Positions 49,995 through 61,749 of a stretch of 64,000 nt of DNA are shown in pieces. Origin of the DNA: Epiperipatus broadwayi. Its lineage: Eukaryota > Onychophora > Udeonychophora > Euonychophora > Peripatidae. Position numbers and translations under genes: made by a program. The DNA is taken from the NCBI GenBank assembly GCA_028023455.1, contig JAQFVV010013395.1:64001-128000 (forward strand), read 5' to 3'. Positions within the stretch are counted from its first letter, which is position 1; each line of letters starts with the position of its first letter. The notes under the pieces were generated by a model. It searched no databases. It was not told where the DNA came from and saw only the letters and a program-made list of their open reading frames with translations.

Positions 49995-50576
49995 TGTTGT
50001 ATTTAACGGTAAAAGAAATATAACTGTGTAAATATTACTCCAGAAGTAGATATATATGTTAAACTTGTATAAATAAAAATATTTAGAAAGTCAAACTTTG
50101 TGTAAATAAAATATTGATAATTTCAAACTTTAATATATAGAATGGAAATAATTAGACAATTGGAAAAGATAAGAAGCAGAGATTGGAGGGAACTGATAAG
50201 AAATCAGGCGGGACTATATAAACTGTGTAGGAGAGGATCATGGGTCTTTTTGCTGTTTTGCCTGATTGTGATCAAAGCTAATAATTGTATTTTGCTAATC
50301 AGAACTTACGAGGGAGAAAAACCCAGATTATTGGATCTGAAGGTTCAAAAATCTAACTAGGGGTAAATATAACAGATCCTCTCAATCTTTTATTATTTTG
50401 TATGCCTTCAAGGCTTTATGTAGGGTTAAGTTAAACTGATGTAAATGTTTAATACCATTAACTAAATAAATCTCTGTAATTAGTAATTCTCATGCTGGTT
50501 ATTTATTTGTTCATTTTAGTAATTTATTGTATGTTGTTTGTCCCCATCATTTCTCTCATGGGGCGGATACATTACA
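49995..50576 (+). repeat. 5' LTR of the gypsy element
   Basis: Starts TGTTGTATTTAAC and ends CATTACA. A TATATAAA box is at 50215-50222 and an AATAAA signal at 50465-50470. The open frame at 50142-50360 spans the TATA box and is not considered a gene. Confidence 0.95.
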
Positions 50577-50580
50577 AAGT

Positions 50581-50598
50581 TGGTGCAGTTGACAGCTG
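50581..50598 (+). other. Primer-binding site of the gypsy element
   Basis: TGGTGCAGTTGACAGCTG begins four bases after the 5' LTR. TGG at this place is the usual complement of a tRNA CCA end; which tRNA is used was not determined. Confidence 0.65.
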
Positions 50599-50674
50599 CA
50601 TATGAACTATGTGTGGAGTGAAGAGATATATAGAGAATTTTCACAAATTCAGCTGAGAATACTAAAGTTGTAAA

Positions 50675-51470
50675 ATGTCATTAGGGCAAAGCAGTATTAC
50701 GGAGGTTGGGATAGAAAACCCGCATGAATGGCCTTTATACGTCATGCAGTTAGAATTTTTTTTAAAACTAAACAGCATAATGGAAAATGACAAAAAAGTG
50801 GCAGCTCTATTGTGTTTAGTTGGACAAAAAGTTATTGAAATTGTGAATAAATTGGGTGACGGGCCAGTAACGGATGAAGTACGTTTTGAAGAACTAATTA
50901 AAAAATTAACAGACTATTTTAGTCCGAGGCCTTCTAAACACATTGCCAGATTAGCTCTCAGAAATCATAGGCAGGCCAAAGAAGAAAAAATAAAAGATTA
51001 TAATATAGCTTTAAGGCAGTTAGCTAAAGATTGTGACTACGGAGATTTCGTGGAACAGGTTTTACTAGACCAGTTATTATGGGGAATGGCAGATGAAAGG
51101 TTACACTAAACATTATTAACTGAAGCTGATTTGTCATATGAACAGGCTATTAAAAGGGGAAAGGCTTATGAGGCAATAATAGAGCAAGCTTGCGCTTTTA
51201 GAAACAAAGCTGAAGAGCCCAGTAAAATGGCAATATATAAAATTGAAAAAAATTACCAGGTAAAGACTGAAGAAAAGATATTAATAAAATGTTTCTGCTG
51301 TGGAAAAGCAGTGCATATATCAAAGAAGTGCAAGTGGAAGAAAGAAAGCTGCTACAGTTGCAGGGCGAAAGGTCATTTAGCAGCAGTCTGTAAAAAGCCT
51401 TGTAAAAAAAATATGTACAAGAAAAAGGGATATAGATATGAAGAAACTAATATTAAGAAAAATATAATAA
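50675..51470 (+). pseudogene. Gypsy gag with two CCHC zinc knuckles, one nonsense codon
   Basis: Structural protein of the retrotransposon. It starts at ATG 50675. The capsid-like part contains WPLYVMQLEFFLKLN and FEELIKKLTDYFSPRP, typical of invertebrate gypsy gag. A TAA at 51107-51109 interrupts it, after which the same frame continues with LLTEADLSYEQAIKRGKAYE. The nucleocapsid part has two CX2CX4HX4C knuckles, CFCCGKAVHISKKC and CYSCRAKGHLAAVC (51290-51390), for binding the element RNA. Apart from the one stop the frame is intact from 50675 to 52276. Confidence 0.9.
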
Positions 51471-51479
51471 TGCCTAGGC

Positions 51480-52435
51480 AAGACCAATTTATGGTAAAAG
51501 TAAAAATATGTAATAGTGAGCTAAATATGGAAGTTGATAATGGGTCGCGTATATCGCTGCTATATATAAATGATTGGAAAGAAATATCAAAAGCCAACAC
51601 AAAAGTAAAAATACAGAATGTGGACATCAAAGTAAAAGATGTTAATGGGAATCGTATTAAAATAATGGGAAAAATAGATGCTCCAGTAGTGTTTCGAGAG
51701 AAAGAATTTAAACTGCCAATCTATATAGTTGAGGAAAAAATAAGCCTGTTAATAGGGAGAGAGTGGTTTAGACACTTGGGAATACAATTTTTCATTGTAA
51801 AAATGATTTTGACTGAAAAAGAAATTGTAAAATTATACCCAGACTTATTTATGCAAGATCTGGGCTTAATTAAAACAAATACGGTGGAAATACATTTAGC
51901 AGATAATGTAAAAACAGTAACATGCAAGCCACGTAAAATCCCTTTTGCGCAAAGGCAAAAGGTAGAAGACAAGTTAAAACATTTAGTAGAAAGTGGTGTA
52001 TTAACCCCAGTAGAGGAGGCAGAATGGGCCACACTGATTGTGGTAATAACAAAACCAGGTGGGGAAGTTAGATTGTGTGGCGATTACCGTGTTACAGTTA
52101 ATAAATATTTGAATAAAGGTGCATACCTGGTACCTAATGTACGCAAAATACTAGCAAATTTGTTGAAGGCAAAATATTTTTCTAAATTAGACCTAAACTC
52201 TGTGTACCGTCAGGTTAAAGTTACAGAGAATACAGCAAAAATATTAACATTAACCACGCCTTTTGGGTTATATAAATGAAATCGTTTGCCATTTGGAATT
52301 ACTACAGCACCAAATATTTTTCAGGCAAAGTTAAATATGATATTGCAAGGAATTGAAGGGGTGACACCATATTATGATGACATATTAATAATGGGGACAT
52401 CTAGTGGAAATTTAAAAGTAAAGTTTTAAAAGTAT
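51480..52435 (+). pseudogene. Gypsy protease and reverse transcriptase, disrupted
   Basis: Continues in the gag frame. The protease region has MEVDNGSRISLLY, where DNG replaces the usual aspartic-protease D-S/T-G, and later LLIGREWFRHLG. The reverse transcriptase then shows ESGVLTPVEEAEWATLIVVI, RLCGDYR and YFSKLDLNSVYRQV. A TGA at 52277-52279 interrupts the palm just before RLPFGITTAPNIFQ. The catalytic block YYDDIL (52372-52389) keeps both Asp. A frameshift near 52410-52440 moves the reading to another frame. Confidence 0.88.
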
Positions 52436-52443
52436 GCAATAGG

Positions 52444-53175
52444 TTGAATAGGGCAGGTGTAAAACTGAAACTAGAAAAATGTGTATGGGAAGCAACAGAA
52501 TTAAATTTTCTAGGTCATACGATTTCAGATAAAGAAAAGCACCCTCTGAATGACAAAGTTCGGGCAGTAAAAAATGCAGTAAAACCTAAAAATGTAAAAC
52601 AGTTGCAAGCGTTTCTAGGTCTTGTAAATTTTTTCAAACCTTTCCTGAAAAATAAGGTAGTGGTAGCAACTCCGTTATATGAATTATTATGTAAAGGGCA
52701 AATATGGAGCTGGACTGAAACACATGAAAAAGCTTTCGAAAAAACAAAAGATCTATTAGTATTGGATAAATTATTAGTGCAATTTGATAGCAATCAAGAT
52801 GTTATACTACAGATGCATCAGAATGGGGAGTAGGTGTAGTCCTAGCTCATCCGATAGAGGGATGTGAGTGCCCTGTGGCATATGCATCCAGAACATTGTC
52901 AAAGGGAGAAATTACAGCCAGATAGATAAAGAGGCACTGGCAATTATATTTGTGGTGAAGAAATTCCACCAATTTATTTTTGGCCAAAAATTTGAGATAA
53001 TAACTAACTAATCAAAAGCCATTGCTGGGTATTTTTGGAAATGACTGGACAACTCCAGAACATTTAAGTCTGCATATGTTAAGATGGCATAATATTTTGA
53101 GTTCATATGATTTTATATTGGAAATACAAGAAAGGAAAGGAAATTTCCCATGCCAATGCTTTGTCGAGGTTACCA
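52444..53175 (+). pseudogene. Gypsy reverse-transcriptase thumb and RNase H, disrupted
   Basis: Frame 52444-52833 encodes LKLEKCVWEATELNFLGHTI and LQAFLGLVNFFKPFL, the connection region, ending just before the RNase H catalytic Asp. A frameshift at about 52805 separates it from the RNase H body (VAYASRTLS near 52880, DKEALAIIF near 52930 in other frames). The domain closes with HANALSRLPHDKEP at 53135-53190, the usual ADALSRLP end. Confidence 0.82.
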
Positions 53176-53179
53176 CATG

Positions 53180-54342
53180 ACAAGGAGCCAATAGAACGTG
53201 AAATAGAGGTGAATTATATTGATAATATGAACTCCGAGGTTGTAAATAGTAAAACTGTTAAGTGGTGGACTAATGAAAATAAAGGATATCGTTTGTTGAC
53301 AACCTGGATTAAGAAAGTTTGGCCCAAATGTAAACCAAATAATTTAGCGATGGGGCTTTGGGTGAACAGAGAAAACTTATCTATATGTAGGGGATGTATA
53401 GTGATGGGGGACAGAGTTGTTATACCTCCAGTAGGTAGAGATAAGGTATTAAAGTTTACTTCACCAAGGTCACCTGGGCATAGTGTGTGCAAAAGCTTTA
53501 GCACATAGTTATGTCTGGTGGCCTCAAATAGACAACGATATCGAGAAATTCATTAAAAAATGTTCACCATATCAGTCGAAAAGCTCATTGCCAGCTAAAC
53601 AGTATTATCTTGGCTGAAAGCAGTTAAACTGTGGGAATGTCTACATATAGACCTCGCAAGACCGATTGATGGAAAAATAATGCTAGTTGTGACAGACGCA
53701 TACTCGAAGTGAATAAAATGTCACCTGGTAAGGAATACAAGTGCACAGGAAACCATAAACTGCTTAAAGACAATATTCTATATACATGGTTTTCCAGAAG
53801 TGATAATATCGGACAATACCACAGGATTTGTAAGCGAAGAGCTGAATAAATTTTTTGATAGTTATGGAATCAAACATGTGTATGCACCACCGTATCACCC
53901 TGAGTCAAACAGATTAGCAGAGTATGCTGTAGGACAAATAAAAAAATGTTTAAAGAAGAATAAAAATGAGAATATGCAACAAACTTTATAGGAATTTATG
54001 CTGAACCAGCATTCAACACCATCAACAGCGACTGGGAAATCACCAGCTGAACTATTATGTGGAAGAAAGTTAAGAATTAAGCTAGTTATTTTGCGTCCCT
54101 CTGCTCAAAAATTTGTGTGAAAAGAAACAGCTTGAAAATTGTTTGCAATAGGTGATCCAGTATGGATAAGAGACATTATTCATAAAGTGTGGATAAAAGG
54201 AACAATTGAAAAAGTAATATCACAGCAAATATATGAAATAACAGGACATAATGGATTAAAATATAAACGACATGTGAATCACATACGTAAAGTGGAACTG
54301 GAAGAGATGCAGATGGATATATCCGAGCAACTACAACCCTAG
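53180..54342 (+). pseudogene. Gypsy integrase, disrupted
   Basis: It begins after the RNase H terminus. The zinc-binding region shows PGHSV and later KKCSPYQSKS. The catalytic core has the first Asp in VVTDAYSK (53685-53710), the second in VIISDNTTGFVSEEL (53797-53840), and the third acidic residue in YHPESNRLAEYAV, consistent with D,D(35)E. The tail frame 54139-54342 has DPVWIRD and GHNGLKYKRHVNHIR, the usual C-terminal DNA-binding part. Stops at about 53616, 53712, 53989 and 54118 and frame changes make it inactive. Confidence 0.85.
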
Positions 54343-54521
54343 GAAACAAGTTATAACACTGAGCAGAAATTACCAGAAAACATGCTAGGGGGAGATGAAA
54401 AAGAAGAAAGCGATATTCAACATAAAGTGGAAAAAGGAAATTCGCCTAGACCCATATGCAATAAAAGAAAGCCTCTCCATTTAAACGATTATGTTTGTGG
54501 GAAAAACAATATACTTCTGAA

Positions 54522-54535
54522 GTGAGGGGAGGAAG
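54522..54535 (+). other. Polypurine tract of the gypsy element
   Basis: GTGAGGGGAGGAAG lies directly before the TG of the 3' LTR and would prime plus-strand DNA synthesis. Confidence 0.85.
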
Positions 54536-55117
54536 TGTTGTGTTTAATGGTAAAAGAAATATAACTGTGTAAATATTACTCCAGAAGTAGATATACATGT
54601 TAAACTTATATAAATAAAAATATTTAGAAAGTCAAACTTTGTGTAAATAAAATACTGAGAATTTCAAACTTTAATATATAGAATCGAAATAATTAGACAA
54701 TTGGAAAAGATAAGAAGCAGAGATTGGAGGGAACTGATAAGAAATCAGGCGGGACTATATAAACTGTGTAGGAGAGGATCATGGGTCTTTTTGCTATTTT
54801 GCCTGATTGAGATCAAAGCTAGTAACTGTATATTTCTGATCAGAACTTATGAGGGAGAAAAACCCAAATTATCGGATCTGAAAATTCAAAAATCTGACTA
54901 GGGGTAAATATAGCAGATCCTCCCGATCTTTTATTATTTTGTATGCCTTCAGGGCTCTATGTAGGGTTAAGTGAAACTGATGTAAACATTTAATACCATT
55001 AACTAAATAAATCTCAGTAATTAGTAATTCTCATGCTGGTTATTTATTTGTTCATTTTAATAATTTATTGTATGTTGTTTGTCCCCGTCATTTCTCTCAT
55101 GGGGCTGAAACATTACA
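54536..55117 (+). repeat. 3' LTR of the gypsy element
   Basis: Same length as the 5' LTR, with the TATATAAA box at 54756-54763 and AATAAA at 55006-55011 at identical offsets. About 33 substitutions separate the two LTRs, mostly transitions. Confidence 0.95.
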
Positions 55118-55429
55118 TAATGATGATCCAAAAATAATATATACAAACCTAGCTATATCCATGGTTTCACTCGTATTAATAAAATAAAATAATATAATTC
55201 AATATGAAGATGTTTTTCAGCTTCTACTTATTATTTATATGAAATAATAATACAGGAGTTATCAACAGCAATATCGCAAAAAAATTAACATTTTACAATA
55301 CATTTATACTACTGAACAATCACATTTAGTATTTTATTTTAAATATATTTTTATGTCATAAATTAATTAGTATTATTAATTATTAAACATCAACATCATC
55401 ATTTTCAACCATTATCAATCAACTGCAAG

Positions 55430-57430
55430 ATAAAAGTCTCTCCAAATTTAACCTATCTTCTCCAATCTCTAACCTCTCCTCCATATCACCCCAGCCCATT
55501 TCCTTAATTCATCCATCTATATCACAGGACTGTCTAGGTCTTTTACAATCCTTGAAATCCAGTTTAAGATTGCAACTGTCCATCTATTATCACTTCTAAT
55601 AATATGCCCAGCCCAACTTCACTGTAATTCTTTAATTCTTTCAATGATATCAGTAACACCTATTTGTTCTCTCACCCATGTATTTTGTTTTTGATTTCTT
55701 CTTGTTATTCCTAACATACATCTTTCCATATTTTGTTGAGTGGTCTGAAGTCTCTGCATTCCTCTTTGGTTAAGTGTATGCCTTTCAGGTCTGCAAAAGC
55801 TGGTAAAATGCATTTATTAAAAACCTTTCTTTTCAAACACTTAGACATATTTTCTTTTAGTCTCTGCATTCCTCTTTGGTTAAGTGTCTGCCTTTCAGGT
55901 CTGCAAAAGCTGGTAAAATGCATTTATTAAAAACCTTTCATTTCAAACACTTAGACATATTTTCTTTTAATATTAAGCTATTTAAAGCACTCCAACCAAT
56001 GGTTATTTTTATCTACTACATTTTCATCTGTAGTAATAATCTGACCAAGATATTTGTAGTTGTAACTTCTAACTCATCATTACCAATCTTTATTTTTTTA
56101 TTTTGAGAAAATACATTGAACATTATTTTAGTCTTTTTAGTTTACCTTTAATCCTAATTTCTTTCTTTTTTGGATCTGATAACTTTTGAAACATTTCCTG
56201 AGGCTTTAAAGCGTCTTTAAAAAATAATTACATCAACTGCAGAATCTAAATGACTTAAATAATTTCCATTTACTTTTATTCCTTTAGTTCTTATTTTAAT
56301 CCCTAAAATATTTCTTGCAAAACTGCTGTAAAAAGTTTTGGAAATATGGAGTCACAACTTTTGTACACCCTTCTCAATGTTAATCTTTCTAGTATCATTA
56401 GGTAATCTAATTATTGTTGTTCCATTTTTATAACTATTCTTCAGAATGTGACAATATCCTGGGTTTATACCTTAATGATTCAATGCTTTAATCACTGAAA
56501 AAATGCTTATAGAATCAAATGCCTTTTCATAATCAACAAATCTAAAGCATAATGGCAACTATTTATTGATCTTTTCTATAACTTTTCTCAATAGTTGAAT
56601 ACAATCCACTTTATCAAAATCACTTTTAAATCCAGATTATTCTTTTGGTTAATTAACATCCAAAGTTTGCTGTAAATGAATTGTATTTTTTTTGATAAAA
56701 ATTTTGTATAGCACTGATAAAAGACTGCTAGGTCTGTAATTTCTAATATCTTCTTTATCATCTTTTGTAAATATTAATATTAATACTGCATTCCAATCAT
56801 CTGGTATATCTTTATCATTTAAACATTTGGTATATAACTTTGCCAAAATTCTTTCTAGTTCTTCACCTGTTTTTTTTTTTTTAAAGATATCAATTATAAT
56901 TTCCCTTCATAAATTTAATTGCATGTCTCACTTCTTCATTTCAAATCCTGGACAATTCAAAAGATATAGTAGTTGTAGAAGATTTTTTTTTTTTTTTTTA
57001 TTGTTATATAATTCTTGGTAGAACTCTTTTATATATTTAATGACATCATCTATTATTTAGTAATAATTTCAACTTTTTTTTTATTGCAGAAATAAGTTTT
57101 CTACCAATACTAAGATGTTGTTTTACAATCTTGACATTTTTGTTCTCTACTATAGCTTTCTTTGCTAGTTCACAATTATACTTTTTATATCATTATCAAC
57201 TCTTTTTCAGACCATTTTACAAAATTCAAGATATTCCATCCTTTTTAATACATCATTTTCATATATTTTTATATTCCTTTTTTTCTTCATAAATTGTCTT
57301 GTATCAGTAAAAATTTTACTGATCAATTTGCTGCTTTTTTGTACTAGCCATCTTTATTGCAGTTTTTAAAAGTGCATCAGTTATCTTCCTATTGATTTCA
57401 TTCAAATCTAAATTGTGAATATAATTATTA
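55430..57430 (-). pseudogene. RTE-type LINE reverse transcriptase remnant
   Basis: On the minus strand: IPDDWNAVLILIFTKDDKED and IRNYRPSSLLSVLYKIF (frame 56846-56649), then FRFVDYEKAFDSISIF near 56540, and the C-terminal block near 55750-55620 with MERCMLGITRRN and VTDIIERIKELQ. This is the same family as 8185-11975, which reads in the opposite direction. Stops, frameshifts and a 110-bp duplication break the ORF. No endonuclease part was recognised above 57430. Confidence 0.78.
55751..55970. repeat. 110-bp tandem duplication inside the RTE LINE
   Basis: 55751-55860 and 55861-55970 are nearly identical (only a few differences). The unit starts TCTCTGCATTCCTCTTTGG. It repeats part of the LINE coding sequence, so two overlapping minus-strand frames share MHFTSFCRPER. 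Confidence 0.93.
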
Positions 57431-57439
57431 AGCATATAC

Positions 57440-60380
57440 TCTGATATATATATATATATCCAAGACATGTCAAAACATGAAAACATGTAACAAAGTTACA
57501 AATAATAATTATTTGTAAATAATTAGTTTCATGAAATTTGTTGCTGGTATGTTATTTAGAAGTTTTAATATATTTAAATATGCATTTTTCAAAAGTTTTT
57601 TTTATTATTAAATTTTAGGCTAGTGATCTGAATCATGTATTTCTCGTTTGAATAATTGCATATAATATTCATTTATATATGATAATTAAGTTTTAAGATA
57701 TACACTTCCTAGCATTCCATTTGTAATACATATGTATTTATGTGTTTTTCAATTTATATATATACATTTACCTATCTGTCTTTTGAATAGAATAATGCAT
57801 TTGTAATATAAATAATAAGTTATTATGGCATATGGAGATAAAACTGATTTAATCTTCAGGATCACCTAGTAATGTCATTGTTTTTTAGTAAAATACTGTA
57901 AATTTATGAGATACTTAGTTTTTTTTTTTTTATGCATTGATATAAGTCCCTAACTATTTATTCATTTTCATGTTTGTGTATGGTTTAATTAATAAACTTC
58001 ATGATAAATATTATTATTGACAATGACAAATATATGTCCAAGTAAAAAAGTGACTGGTACTTTCTCCAAACTGCCAAAGTATCATCTCTGAATCAATGCA
58101 TGTGTGTGTAATAACATACTTTAGCTATTCATCACAAAAATTGTAAGATATTAACATGTATTGTATATATAAAGAACATATATATATTAAGAATTCTTTA
58201 AAATATTATATTGGAAAATATAATTTATAAAGCATTTAATAAAAGCTTAATTTATTATGCATACTGCTACTATTTTTAAAAGTAAATAATTTATTCTATT
58301 TGATAATTTTTAATATTGTTTCAAGTAATTTATAAAACACAGACAGGAAAAAAATCAGATGTTTTTTAATTATTTAAGTAGATATTTTTTCAAATATAAA
58401 TAATGCAAAGATACGGCTCACGTTTATTTTTATTGATTTATTGCTTAAATTGAATTAAGTATCACAAAACAAAAATCCATATATATATAAAGAATAAATA
58501 GGTAATAGATAAATAATGGATAGCAAAAAAATAATACTTTTTCAATACTATAGAAAAGTTACTTTTTTTAATTTGTTTTAAGGGGATATTTTTTAGGACA
58601 TAAATAATAAAAGCTTACCTCTCGTACTTATTTTTATTTTTTATATTTAGCCTTTTTATTATTATATCTACATATGTATTCTATTTACTTCATGGAGATT
58701 AATATGATGCCATTTAAAAAAAAAAAAAATCCCCATGTTAATTAAATATATTTAAAATTTTGTTTATCAAGTGAGAATATAATAAAAGAGAAATAATAAA
58801 AATTTGTCAAATTCGCTAGAAATAACTTTTGCCGTATTCACAGCATTTTAAATTTTATGTATTCTCGTGTTAAATATCATTAAATTGACATCCCTAGCAG
58901 TTTACTAATTTCAAAGAAAAAGTTTATCAAATTCAGTAGTATTTCTCTTATGATATTGTGCTAGTTTAAGTTAAAATCCTAAGAGTTTATTAAATTCATT
59001 ATTATAACTGATATAAATTATCATTATTCAAATGAAAAAATAAATATATTATGCAAATGCAATTTAATTAATTTAAAACATATTTATTTTACTTCATCAA
59101 AAACTACTTTTCACTAAAGAAATTTTCCAATTCTGTAACGCTCAATCAGTGTTGCCCTCATTTTGATTTTTTTTTTGTAAACATCAATTAAAAGCAATTA
59201 CGATATAGATTTTCCACACATTTTAAAATTGTAAATGACAAATATATTTAAAGCAATTAAATCAAAAATTTATATGCTAATAAAATTTCTGGCAAAAAAA
59301 GAAAGAAAATCATGCAAGTTTCTTCAAGATTGGTTCAATATTTGTTGAGTTGTAAAGTCACAAGCAAACTTTTTATTTATTACTAAATCATTAGGAACTA
59401 TTACTAGGTGGATATCAATAATTCATTGATGAATAAATAAAATTTAGAAGACAGAAATTGTGTATATTTATATATAAATATGTAGTTTTAATATAGTACA
59501 GGTCTGTAAATAAGTAAAAAAATGGGAAAGAAAATTCTAAAAGGCAAATGCTTTCAAAACGAAGAAAATTGTCCTCTCAAAAATAAATAATAAAAAAATA
59601 TGAGTAATAAGTTCAATTTTTAATCTAAATACAATGACTTTAAAATAAAATTGTATTCAAGAGGTCTTTAAACTTGTTTGAATTATTATTAAATAATCTT
59701 ATCTTGTAAACAGGCAAAAACTCTCCATATAGTAGTGCCACCTTGTGCTAACCAGAGTAATCAATGGATCATGTGATGTTTAGTGGTTTAATCTTATCTT
59801 ATGTTTAATCAGAGATGTGGATATATATATGCGTGCATCTGTGTGTGCATAAACATAGCTAAGTATTATCTTCTTTTTTTTATTGATCATAGATTTTCTG
59901 TTATTTGCTTGTTGGGGTGAACATTTTTTGTTAAATTTTTTCTTTTTTTAGTTTGGTAGCTATTTTATTTTCAAGCATAAGCCAATTTTCAATAAAACAG
60001 GCATTCACTGATGAAAGTTTTTTATATGAACTAATTTCTTTCAGTCAGGCTATCAAGTTAATTAACAATCAGAAAAAATGACATTCAGCTCAAGCAAAAA
60101 ATTTAGCAAAACATTTGAGGAAAATCACTATTTTCTAATAGTGAAATCATTTCATGCATAAAAACTGTACATCTGTCTCTAGTTTTTTGCATTTCCTTTT
60201 TCTGATTTTGTTTATTTGAAATATGAATCTTTATGACAGCTTAACTATTTAACAAAATATTTTTAAAGAAAATGAAGATTTTAATAAGAAAATAAAATCC
60301 CCAGTGGTTTTATTGAATCAGTCAATTTTGCAACTATAACTATAGATTTGACAATGATTAACTATGTAATTTATAGGTTT
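57440..60380. other. Intron sequence with no recognised feature
   Basis: A+T-rich with short A, T and TA runs; no coding similarity, RNA gene or structured repeat was recognised on either strand. Confidence 0.55.
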
Positions 60381-60384
60381 TTAT

Positions 60385-60388
<4 letters not shown>

Positions 60389-60467
<79 letters not shown>
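60389..60467. repeat. (TA)n microsatellite, 79 bp
   Basis: An uninterrupted AT dinucleotide run. The 99-codon frame spanning it (60348-60647) is an artefact of the repeat. Confidence 0.98.
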
Positions 60468-60469
<2 letters not shown>

Positions 60470-60470
<1 letters not shown>

Positions 60471-61500
60471 ATGATTGATAAATTCATTTATGAAGCAGGT
60501 AAGCAATTGACTATGGTTATCCTGAATCTTTTTATGAGACTCCATTTGTATCTAGTAGTTCAAATTCACTTGGCTTTATTGTTGGATCTGGAAAAGGGAA
60601 TTTCTTTAGAACATGTATTTATAAATTATTGTTTGAACTTTCTTTAAAAGGGGGTCTTCATTTGAGGTGAGACTTAGTTGGTAAAACTTTATCTTAAGTT
60701 CTGATTTTTTTAAAAGTTTCTTATTCGTTTTTTATGCAACTTCTTTTCTGATAACTGACAGAAGAATATGTAAAAGAGCAGGAAGTTATTGCAAATGAGT
60801 AGGATTATATGTACTAGTAATATTTTTCATGATAATATTTAAGTGAACATTCAGAAGTTTAATAAGGAAACTTTTTCTCCAAACAAGGGTATAGTATTCA
60901 CCAGTACAATATACTAGTGCTATGGAAGTAATCCATCTCTTAATAAGGATCACGGTTTGAAAACATTAATTTTGTAGGAATTTTATTAATGAATAGGTAT
61001 GTGTAGATTTTGAAGAATTAGAATAAGATTTAGTTTCAGAATGTGTTCATAGAGGGAATAGGGGTGAAGAGAATAAGGAAATAAAAAAAATTAAATTTTT
61101 TAAAGTTATTTCAGTTATAGGAGAAAGAGTGCTGAGTTTAAAAGGTAAAATTAGTTAAAATTAAAAATTAAGAGGATATAAAAATAATGACATTATTGTT
61201 ATTGATTAATGTGTAATATATGAGTAAATTAAAGGGTAAATTTAAATTTTAAATGATTAGAATATGAAGAAATAAACATTAAAATATAAAATAAAATTTT
61301 ATATAAAAGAAGTTAATTGAATATAAGTGTAGGATAGAGGTTTTAGATTATAGAGATATTAAAGATTCATATTTAAGGTACTAGTTGGAGTGTTTAAAAT
61401 GTTTTTTATGATTATATTTATATGTATATTTGTATATGTACGTGTATATATATTGGTATATGTATAGATAGGTATTAATTATATATTAATTGTATATGTT
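60470..61500. other. Intron sequence with no recognised feature
   Basis: A/T- and G/A-rich sequence; no family motif seen on either strand. Confidence 0.5.
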
Positions 61501-61512
61501 TAAATGTTGTAG

Positions 61513-61620
61513 CTCTGATGATGACTGCTGGACAGTTGAAACTGTAAGAAAATAGAATAAAATCATATATTAAACTGCATTGCGGAGTGTCATTTAAGGT
61601 GTATATGGTGTATTATATTA
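61513..61620 (+). repeat. Dispersed module with hammerhead-like core (copy 3)
   Basis: CTCTGATGATGACTGCTGG then ACAGTTGAAACTGTAAG (61513-61548), followed by an A-rich spacer and TGCATTG and GTGTATATGG. This is the same layout as at 6919-7000 and 9879-9975. Both CUGAUGA and GAAA are kept; an inverted partner is not evident here. Confidence 0.6.
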
Positions 61621-61749
61621 TTTATAATCCATAAAGTACTTCCGTTGCAGCTTAAGTAATATTAGCTCATAGCCTTAAATAATACTAGCTGGCTTTCCAA
61701 TGAGATTATTTCTAAAAATTAATTTCAATGTAACCCTAACTAAATGAGA

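Larger units (their letters stand above)
49995..55117 (+). mobile_element. Ty3/gypsy LTR retrotransposon, full length but inactive
   Basis: Two 582-bp LTRs (49995-50576 and 54536-55117) flank a gag-pol region in the usual gypsy order: gag with two zinc knuckles, protease, reverse transcriptase, RNase H, integrase. A primer-binding site follows the 5' LTR and a polypurine tract precedes the 3' LTR. The flanking 5 bases are TAATA and TAATG, probably a decayed target duplication. By hand count the LTRs differ at about 33 positions with no length change (about 94% identical). Several stops and frameshifts break the polyprotein. Confidence 0.95.

Noticed and set aside
50142-50360. 72-codon frame conserved in both gypsy LTRs (also 54701-54901)
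   Set aside because: It spans the LTR TATA box and the 3' copy lacks the ATG. Two LTRs of one element will share any chance frame.
60348-60647. 99-codon frame with a long Ile-Tyr repeat
   Set aside because: Produced by the (TA)n microsatellite.
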